NCBI GenBank assembly: GCA_937910385.1
Contig: CALEPT010000208.1
Coordinates: 1 to 6,466, forward strand
Source of the DNA: an uncultured Ruminococcus sp.
GTDB taxonomy: Bacteria > Bacillota > Clostridia > Oscillospirales > Ruminococcaceae
Length of the DNA stretch: 6,466 bases
Direction: 5' to 3'
Shown piece after piece: positions 1-4,749 of the stretch; the first letter of the stretch is position 1, and each line of letters begins with the position of its first letter. The notes beneath the pieces are model-generated. The model saw nothing but the letters and a program-made list of their open reading frames with translations. It did no database searches and was not told where the DNA came from. Both the position numbers and the translations under genes were made by a program.

Positions 1-150
1 TGAGAGTGAACGAGCTTGCGAGTGACAACGTGGCATGGGGTCAAGCTGGCTCAGCTTGGGCAGAGCCCTGCAAAGGTTGAGGGTATACAGTGGCATGTCC
101 GCGCGGGGGCTTCCCGCTCGGCGGCAGATCGGGGGCACCACCTTCTGTCG
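1..150. repeat. GC-rich non-coding block with several inverted repeats (candidate dispersed element)
   Basis: The block has no plausible gene. Small perfect inverted repeats follow one another: CAAGCT/AGCTTG (42-47 with 53-58), GGGC/GCCC (58-61 with 65-68) and GCGGG/CCCGC (103-107 with 113-117). The motif GTGGCATG occurs twice, near 30 and 90. Composition shifts abruptly to AT-rich at about 150, just ahead of thiD. On the minus strand a frame stays open from about 150 to the left edge, but its predicted peptide is rich in Pro, Arg, Cys and Leu and matches no family I recognise, so I treat it as chance. Such a block could be a multicopy intergenic element or part of a structured RNA. Repeat status is inferred from composition and structure, because only one copy is visible here. 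Confidence 0.4.
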
Positions 151-180
151 CTATATAAAATTAATGCTAATCTGAATTAA

Positions 181-186
181 AAGGAG
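181..186 (+). promoter_or_regulatory. Ribosome binding site of thiD
   Basis: AAGGAG lies 9 bases before the ATG at 196. An overlapping ATG at 189 is too close to this site and opens a frame with no recognisable protein, so the site selects 196. No convincing -35/-10 pair is seen upstream; the only AT-rich stretch is 151-180, with a TATAAA-like run near 154-160. Confidence 0.8.
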
Positions 187-195
187 TAATGAAAA

Positions 196-1014
196 ATGAG
201 AACAGCATTAACGATCGCAGGAAGCGATTCCTGCGGAGGCGCCGGTATTCAGGCCGATCTGAAAACAATGACCATGAATGGTGTTTTTGCGATGAGCGCA
301 GTTACGGCTCTCACCGCGCAGAACACGACCGGCGTTACAGGTATTATGGAGGTAACTCCCGAATTTCTGGCTATGCAGATAGATGCAGTATTTGCGGACA
401 TACGTCCCGACGCTGTCAAGACGGGTATGGTATCCTCTGAGGGACTCATTTCCGTAATTGCGGAAAAACTGCGGCACTATGCTGCCGAAAACATAGTCGT
501 AGACCCCGTTATGGTCGCGACGAGCGGCGCAAGGCTCATCGCGGACGGCGCTGTGGAGGCTCTTAAACGTGAGCTGCTGCCGACAGCTGCTCTCGTAACG
601 CCGAATATCCCCGAGGCAGAGATACTTTCGGGACTCGATATCAAGAGTGCTGACGATATGATAAGGGCTGCGGGGAAAATAAGCTCCGGGTACGGCTGCG
701 CAGTCCTTTGTAAGGGCGGACACAGCCTCAATGATGCAAACGACCTGCTTTACTGTGAAGGAAACTACAGGTGGTTCAGCGGAAAAAGGATAGATAATCC
801 CAACACTCACGGGACAGGCTGCACTCTTTCGAGTGCGATAGCCGCAAATCTTGCAAAGGGATTTTCTCTTGAGGAGTCCGTCGAAAGGGCAAAGGATTAC
901 ATCTCTGGAGCCCTTGCGGCAATGCTTGACCTCGGAAGGGGAAGCGGTCCCATGAACCATGCGTTTGCGTTGACGGGAAAATTTTCAGAGGAGGTCGGAA
1001 TCAATGGCAAATAA
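196..1014 (+). CDS. thiD: Bifunctional hydroxymethylpyrimidine kinase / phosphomethylpyrimidine kinase ThiD
   Basis: This is a cytoplasmic ribokinase-fold kinase of 272 residues, close to the usual length of about 265. It phosphorylates 4-amino-5-hydroxymethyl-2-methylpyrimidine (HMP) to HMP-P and then to HMP-PP, the pyrimidine precursor joined to the thiazole by ThiE. The N-terminus carries the family signature ALTIAGSDSCGGAGIQADLK (residues 4-23), followed by VTALTAQNT (36-44) and the KTGM segment (75-78). The C-terminal anion-hole motif NTHGTGCTLSSAIAANL lies at 203-219, with the catalytic cysteine of the GTGC motif at about residue 209. No key residue appears to be missing. AAGGAG 9 bases upstream supports the start. 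The last codons overlap the start of cytX, so the two are almost certainly co-transcribed and the pair fits HMP salvage. A dedicated pyridoxal kinase role is possible but less likely beside cytX. Confidence 0.95.
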   Translation: MRTALTIAGSDSCGGAGIQADLKTMTMNGVFAMSAVTALTAQNTTGVTGIMEVTPEFLAMQIDAVFADIRPDAVKTGMVSSEGLISVIAEKLRHYAAENIVVDPVMVATSGARLIADGAVEALKRELLPTAALVTPNIPEAEILSGLDIKSADDMIRAAGKISSGYGCAVLCKGGHSLNDANDLLYCEGNYRWFSGKRIDNPNTHGTGCTLSSAIAANLAKGFSLEESVERAKDYISGALAAMLDLGRGSGPMNHAFALTGKFSEEVGINGK

Positions 1015-2194
1015 AAGGACCTCAGTTTATGAGAACGGACTTATATGGTTCGGTGCAGGCGTTTCGCTCGCCGAGATACTTACGGGTACATATTTCGCAC
1101 CGCTCGGGTTTGGAAAGGGACTCCTTGCGGTCATCATCGGACATATCATAGGCTGCGCAATGCTATTTGCAGCGGGACTTATCGGCGGAAGAACGCGCAG
1201 GAGTGCTATGGAGACGGTAAAAATGAGCTTCGGCGGAAAGGGCGGCATATTCTTTTCGATCCTGAACGTTTTGCAGCTCGTCGGCTGGACGGCTATAATG
1301 ATATACGACGGAGCACTTGCCGCAAACGGGATATTCAATACGGGCGCGTGGCTGTGGTGTATTATCATAGGAGCACTCATTGTTTTGTGGATACTGATTG
1401 GCATAAGCAACCTTGGAAAGATAAATACCGTTGCAATGGCAGCGCTGTTCATACTTACGCTGATACTCTGCAAGGTAATATTTTTCGACGGGAGCGAGCT
1501 CCCCGTCATAGACGGTGAGGACATGAGCTTCGGCGCAGCGGTAGAGCTTTCCGTAGCGATGCCGCTTTCGTGGCTGCCGCTCATAAGTGACTATACAAGA
1601 GAAGCTGAAAAACCCGCTGCTGCAACTGCCGTTAGCGCGATAGTTTACGGAGTCATAAGCTGCTGGATGTATGCTATCGGTATGGGAGCTGCAATTTACA
1701 CGGGTGAATCCGACATAGCACAGATAATGGTCAAGGCAGGACTCGGTATAGCAGGACTGCTCATCATCGTTTTTTCCACTGTTACTACTACCTTCCTCGA
1801 TGCATATTCGGCAGGTGTTTCCGGCGAATCCATAGTCCCGAAGGTGAAGGGCAAGTGGATAGCAATAGCCGCGGCGATCATCGGTACAGTGGGGGCAGTC
1901 GCATTCCCTATGGACGACATTACGGACTTCCTCTACCTCATCGGCTCGGTATTTGCGCCGATGATAGCAATTCAGATAGCGGACCACTTTATACTAAAAA
2001 ACGATTCGTCCGGCAAGGGCTTCAATATAGTGAACTGCGCGGTGTGGGTGATAGGATTCATACTTTACAGGATGCTGATGAGGGTGGATATCCCCGTGGG
2101 CAATACTCTTCCCGATATGGCTGCGACTGTGCTTATATGCATTGCAGCGAACAAGATATTTTCACCCAAAGAGACAAATTCCACCGTGAAATAG
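1004..2194 (+). CDS. cytX: Putative hydroxymethylpyrimidine permease CytX (NCS1 family)
   Basis: This is an integral membrane transporter of 396 residues in the nucleobase:cation symporter-1 family, CytX subgroup, thought to import HMP for thiamine synthesis. About 11-12 hydrophobic segments are visible, roughly at residues 12-32, 38-60, 84-108, 116-134, 140-160, 175-196, 208-228, 244-266, 285-301, 308-330, 341-360 and 370-386. Family-like features are the start of helix 1 (WFGAGVSLAEILTGTYFAPLG, about 15-35) and the segment SWLPLISDYTR (189-199). The ATG lies inside the end of thiD (11-base overlap) and is preceded by AGAGGAGG at 987-994, 9 bases away, which suggests translational coupling. 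Pairing with thiD is the main argument for HMP over cytosine or another base; substrate specificity itself cannot be read from the sequence. A terminator hairpin follows directly. Confidence 0.88.
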   Translation: MANKRTSVYENGLIWFGAGVSLAEILTGTYFAPLGFGKGLLAVIIGHIIGCAMLFAAGLIGGRTRRSAMETVKMSFGGKGGIFFSILNVLQLVGWTAIMIYDGALAANGIFNTGAWLWCIIIGALIVLWILIGISNLGKINTVAMAALFILTLILCKVIFFDGSELPVIDGEDMSFGAAVELSVAMPLSWLPLISDYTREAEKPAAATAVSAIVYGVISCWMYAIGMGAAIYTGESDIAQIMVKAGLGIAGLLIIVFSTVTTTFLDAYSAGVSGESIVPKVKGKWIAIAAAIIGTVGAVAFPMDDITDFLYLIGSVFAPMIAIQIADHFILKNDSSGKGFNIVNCAVWVIGFILYRMLMRVDIPVGNTLPDMAATVLICIAANKIFSPKETNSTVK

Positions 2195-2204
2195 CGGCTG
2201 AGAG

Positions 2205-2240
2205 AGCTGCTGCGTATTTATGCGCGGCAGCTTCTTTGTG
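2205..2240 (+). terminator. Stem-loop terminator after cytX
   Basis: Ten bases, AGCTGCTGCG (2205-2214), pair with CGCGGCAGCT (2223-2232), including one G-U wobble, around an 8-base loop. A short T-rich run (TCTTTGTG) follows. The hairpin begins 11 bases after the cytX stop codon and separates the thiamine unit from the next promoter. The T-tract is modest, so termination may be incomplete. Confidence 0.75.
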
Positions 2241-2294
2241 TAAATCATACAATAACAATAAGCTAAATTGTACATATTGACTGCTGCTAAAAGC

Positions 2295-2323
2295 TTGATA
2301 TTATTTTTCATTTGTGTTATAAT
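2295..2323 (+). promoter_or_regulatory. Sigma-A type promoter for the oxidoreductase-gtrA genes
   Basis: A -35 box TTGATA (2295-2300) and a perfect -10 box TATAAT (2318-2323) are separated by exactly 17 bases of T-rich spacer. Transcription would start at about 2330, giving a leader of about 75 bases before the ATG at 2405. The promoter lies after the cytX terminator, so this is an independent transcription unit. No operator palindrome is evident on top of it. Confidence 0.85.
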
Positions 2324-2348
2324 CTTATATGTATTAATGTGACCGGAG

Positions 2349-2377
2349 GGCAGCTTTTTGCGTGTACAAGCTCTGCC
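2349..2377 (+). other. Stem-loop in the 5' leader of the oxidoreductase gene
   Basis: AGCTT (2352-2356) pairs with AAGCT (2368-2372). The stem can be extended outward by GGC/GCC (2349-2351 with 2375-2377) across a two-base bulge. It lies in the predicted leader between the transcription start and the ribosome binding site. No known riboswitch consensus is recognised, and there is no U-tract after it, so a regulatory role is only a possibility. Confidence 0.3.
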
Positions 2378-2391
2378 GCGTCAAATATAGC

Positions 2392-2397
2392 AAGGAG
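2392..2397 (+). promoter_or_regulatory. Ribosome binding site that sets the oxidoreductase start
   Basis: AAGGAG lies 7 bases before the ATG at 2405. The frame is open further upstream to an ATG at 2312, but that codon overlaps the spacer of the predicted promoter, lies before the likely transcription start and has no such site. The start at 2405 is therefore preferred. It also places the Rossmann strand right at the N-terminus, as expected for this family. Confidence 0.9.
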
Positions 2398-2404
2398 AAA
2401 AGAC

Positions 2405-3961
2405 ATGAAAAAAGTAATTGTTATCGGCGCAGGACCTGCCGGTCTGACCGCCGCTTACGAGCTTCTGAAGGATAAGTCGGGGGAGTATGAGGTCATCGTT
2501 CTCGAGGAGACCGACGCTATCGGAGGTATTTCCAAGACCGTAAATTATAAAGGCAACCGTATGGATATGGGCGGCCACCGCTTCTTCTCAAAAATACCGG
2601 AGGTAAATCAGTGGTGGAGCAATATGCTTCCTATGCAGGGCTCTCCGTCATATGACGATATCCTCCTGAAAAGAAAAATATCCGTTGCAAAGGATGGTCC
2701 GAACCCGGAAAAGGAAAGCCGCGTAATGCTCAAAAGGCGCAGAGTTTCGCGCATACTTTTCAACGATAAATTCTATGATTATCCCGTTTCGCTCAAGCCC
2801 GAGACCATAAAGAACTTCGGATTCTTCACGACCATGAAGGTAGGCTTCAGCTACCTCGCAGCCGTTATCCACAAGCGTCCCGAGGATAACCTCGAGAACT
2901 TCTACATAAACTGCTTCGGCAAGGAGCTCTATTCGATGTTCTTCGAGTACTACACCGAGAACCTCTGGGGCAGACACCCCAGCGAGATAGACGCTTCATG
3001 GGGAGCTCAGCGTACCAAGGGTCTGTCTATCGTAGGCATTATCAAGGACTTTTTCGGTAAGCTGTTCAAGGTTAAAAACCGCAAGGTCAACACCTCGCTC
3101 ATCGAAGAGTTCAAGTATCCCAAGCTCGGTCCCGGTCAGCTCTGGGAGGTAACTGCCGAAGAGGTCAAGAAGCTCGGCGGTACTATCATCATGAATGCGG
3201 GCGTAAAGAAACTCCATAAGAACGAGGAGGGACTCCTCACAGGCGTTACATACGTCAAGGACGGCAAGGAGATAGAGCTCGGCGGCGATTACATCATCTC
3301 GTCGATGCCTGTAAAGGACCTCGTTGCGGGTATGAACGACGTTCCCGAAGAGCCTGCAAGGATAGCCGCAGGTCTGCCTTACCGCGATTACATGACCCTC
3401 GGCGTACTCGTTCCCAAGCTTAATCTCAAGAACAAGACTGAGATGAAAACAGTCGGCAACATCGTTCCCGACTGCTGGGTATATGTTCAGGACAGGCGCG
3501 TTAAAATGGGCAGATTCCAGATCTACAACAACTGGTCGCCCTATATGGTAAAGGATCTTAAAAATACAGTCTGGGTAGGACTTGAATACTTCGTTACAGA
3601 GGGCGATAAGTTCTGGAATATGTCCGAGGCTCAGTTCTCCAACTTTTGCGTAAAGGAAATGGTCAAGCTCGGACTTATCAGCAGCGCTTCCGACGTAATA
3701 GATACTCATATGGAGAAGGTCAAGAAGGCTTATCCTGCGTACTTCGATACCTATGACGATATGGACGACCTCATTGCCTACCTCAACACTATCGACAACC
3801 TCTACTGCGTAGGACGCAACGGTCAGCACCGATATAACAACATCGACCACTCAATGGTGACCTCGTTCGAGGCTGTAAAGAACATCAAATCGGGCAGCAA
3901 GGATAAGTCCAACATCTGGAACGTCAACACCGAAAAAGAGTACCACGAGGAGAAAAAGTAA
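2405..3961 (+). CDS. FAD-dependent oxidoreductase, UDP-galactopyranose mutase / protoporphyrinogen oxidase-like (amine oxidase superfamily)
   Basis: The protein has 518 residues from the ATG at 2405 and is probably cytoplasmic or membrane-peripheral, with no signal peptide. Residues 4-13 hold a dinucleotide-binding beta strand and GAGPAG loop, an acidic residue (about E34/E35) ends the second strand to hold the FAD ribose, and IGGIS (39-43) and DMGGHRFFSK (54-63) follow, as in FAD enzymes of the amine oxidase/UGM type. A central block, WGRHPSEIDASWGAQR (188-203), and a C-terminal block, GRNGQHRYNNIDHS (470-483), resemble the FAD-closing region of UGM-like proteins. At 518 residues it is longer than classical UGM (about 370-400), so the substrate is not assigned. 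No haem genes are nearby; it overlaps by one base (TAATG) with a GtrA gene and precedes a GT-C gene, which favours a role in surface-glycan sugar chemistry. That role is inferred, and the family assignment is secure. Confidence 0.85.
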   Translation: MKKVIVIGAGPAGLTAAYELLKDKSGEYEVIVLEETDAIGGISKTVNYKGNRMDMGGHRFFSKIPEVNQWWSNMLPMQGSPSYDDILLKRKISVAKDGPNPEKESRVMLKRRRVSRILFNDKFYDYPVSLKPETIKNFGFFTTMKVGFSYLAAVIHKRPEDNLENFYINCFGKELYSMFFEYYTENLWGRHPSEIDASWGAQRTKGLSIVGIIKDFFGKLFKVKNRKVNTSLIEEFKYPKLGPGQLWEVTAEEVKKLGGTIIMNAGVKKLHKNEEGLLTGVTYVKDGKEIELGGDYIISSMPVKDLVAGMNDVPEEPARIAAGLPYRDYMTLGVLVPKLNLKNKTEMKTVGNIVPDCWVYVQDRRVKMGRFQIYNNWSPYMVKDLKNTVWVGLEYFVTEGDKFWNMSEAQFSNFCVKEMVKLGLISSASDVIDTHMEKVKKAYPAYFDTYDDMDDLIAYLNTIDNLYCVGRNGQHRYNNIDHSMVTSFEAVKNIKSGSKDKSNIWNVNTEKEYHEEKK

Positions 3962-4464
3962 TGGCGCAGAGCAATTTTCAGGAGGTAAAGGATATCCTGC
4001 GTGAGAAAAAGTTCGGCAGGCTTTTTGTGGGCGATACCGACAACACGCTTATCCAGTTCTTCCGCTACTGCTTCGTGGGCGGCTTCGCAACGGTCGTTGA
4101 CTGGGCGGTCTCATACATTCTGTTCAGGTTCGTGTTCCACGAGCAGTATGCTGTGGCTGCAAATTCTATCTCGTTTATCTGTGGACTCATCGTGAATTAT
4201 CTCATCAGCACCTTCTGGATATTCAAAAATTCAAAGGTGCAGAACCGCTTTGTGGAGTTTCTGGGATTTGCCGCGATAGGTCTTGTCGGGCTGCTGCTGA
4301 CAATGGGCATAACAAAGCTGTTTGAGCTATGGCTTGCCGATACGACAAGCGCCTATCAGATAATCGCTAAGGTAATATCGACCGCAGTTGCTTTTCTGTG
4401 GAATTTCTTCGCGAGGAAGATACTGCTTTACAGCAAAAAAGATGAAAGTGTAAAAGATCAATAA
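3961..4464 (+). CDS. GtrA-family membrane protein (probable polyprenyl-phosphate-sugar translocation partner)
   Basis: This small membrane protein of 167 residues has the four-helix GtrA architecture (Pfam GtrA). A polar N-terminus of about 30 residues precedes the characteristic start FFRYCFVGGFATVVDW (33-48). Helices are seen at about 35-57, 64-87, 99-120 and 132-154, with the family-like NYLISTFWIF (79-88) and WNFFARKILLY (147-157) segments. Family members are implicated in moving undecaprenyl- or decaprenyl-phosphate-linked sugars across the membrane, or in recruiting the enzymes that use them, for O-antigen, teichoic acid or arabinan decoration. The start codon shares a base with the stop of the oxidoreductase gene, so the two are translationally coupled. 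No GtrB-type polyprenyl-phosphate glycosyltransferase is visible in the window; it may lie further right or elsewhere. Confidence 0.9.
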   Translation: MAQSNFQEVKDILREKKFGRLFVGDTDNTLIQFFRYCFVGGFATVVDWAVSYILFRFVFHEQYAVAANSISFICGLIVNYLISTFWIFKNSKVQNRFVEFLGFAAIGLVGLLLTMGITKLFELWLADTTSAYQIIAKVISTAVAFLWNFFARKILLYSKKDESVKDQ

Positions 4465-4472
4465 AAAGCTTA

Positions 4473-4500
4473 GCCGAGCCTCAAAAGCTCGGCAAAGTTA
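4473..4500 (+). terminator. Possible weak terminator after gtrA
   Basis: GCCGAGC (4473-4479) pairs perfectly with GCTCGGC (4487-4493) around a 7-base loop, 8 bases after the gtrA stop. The downstream run AAAGTTATTATA is a poor U-tract for the + strand. The opposite strand has a better T-run (AGCTTTTTAT), so the element might work better in reverse or simply stabilise the 3' end. Transcription may continue into the next gene. Confidence 0.4.
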
Positions 4501-4593
4501 TTATACTGATCCTCTGGATCCGGATAGATAAGATCTATACGAATTCAGCCGCCGCAGGCGGCGTAGCCGATTGCAGCCCGCACAGCGGGCGCT

Positions 4594-4627
4594 CCACAAA
4601 ACTCCAATATCTATTGGAGTATTGTGG
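4594..4627. repeat. Long near-perfect palindrome in the hairpin block
   Basis: Sixteen bases (4594-4609, starting CCACAA) pair with 4612-4627 (ending TTGTGG). There is a single A-A mismatch (4600 with 4621) and only TC between the arms, so the physical loop is about four bases. It is the longest stem in the window and directly follows two GC-rich triloop hairpins. There is no T-run after it on either strand, so it does not look like a standard terminator. Confidence 0.8.
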
Positions 4628-4736
4628 AATAGTATTAGACCTCCTTTGCGCCGTGCTCTGCGGTCCTCCCTTGCTGAGCACAAAATATCCTGCGGGATCC
4701 GGCACTTCTACAGTTTCCGAGGCGGTCTGTTTTATG

Positions 4737-4744
4737 AAAGGAAG
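4737..4744 (+). promoter_or_regulatory. Ribosome binding site of the GT-C gene
   Basis: AAAGGAAG lies 5 bases before the ATG at 4750 and supports that start over the in-frame ATG at 4777. Upstream, CCTCCTTT at 4640-4647 is complementary to this site at seven of eight positions, so the leader could in principle fold to cover it. No convincing promoter is seen between gtrA and this gene. Confidence 0.7.
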
Positions 4745-4749
4745 ATAAA

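Larger units (their letters stand above)
4465..4749. repeat. Hairpin-rich intergenic block between gtrA and the GT-C gene (candidate dispersed repeat)
   Basis: These 285 bases carry no credible gene but at least seven consecutive inverted repeats, mostly with 2-7 base loops. They are GCCGAGC/GCTCGGC (4473-4493), GATCC/GGATC (4508-4520), ATAGAT/ATCTAT (4524-4538), GCCGCC/GGCGGC (4548-4562), GCCCGC/GCGGGC (4576-4590), a 16-base stem with one mismatch (4594-4627) and GTGCTC/GAGCAC (4653-4681). A weaker ATCC/GGAT hairpin is at 4687-4698. The density of tight palindromes and the lack of coding character fit an intergenic repeat family of the type scattered through Ruminococcus-like genomes, but copy number cannot be judged from one window. 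If transcribed with the operon, it would form a long structured spacer before the GT-C gene. Confidence 0.55.

Noticed and set aside
1..195. TPP riboswitch upstream of thiD
   Set aside because: The conserved THI-box elements (CTGAGA and the ACC...TGAACCTGA region) are not present in these bases on either strand.
208..960. Long minus-strand open frame (250 codons) opposite thiD
   Set aside because: It mirrors the strongly supported thiD gene, has a Cys/Arg/Ser-rich composition with no recognisable motifs and no suitable ribosome binding site; it is a codon-bias shadow.
2312..2404. N-terminal extension of the oxidoreductase starting at 2312
   Set aside because: The ATG at 2312 lies inside the promoter spacer, upstream of the probable transcription start, and lacks an RBS; AAGGAG plus the Rossmann strand fix the start at 2405.
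2996..3850. Minus-strand open frame of 284 codons opposite the oxidoreductase gene
   Set aside because: The + strand frame carries clear FAD-binding and UGM-like motifs throughout, whereas the reverse product is Val/Glu/Leu-rich without domain features.
4516..4546. Cluster of GGATCC, AGATCT and GAATTC looking like a cloning linker
   Set aside because: Two of the three sites overlap arms of adjacent natural hairpins, no other vector sequence is present, and flanking genes continue in the same style; cloning artefact is unlikely though a genome match would settle it.
4473..4681. CRISPR array
   Set aside because: The palindromes differ in sequence from one another and are not regularly spaced identical repeats with unique spacers; no cas gene is nearby.
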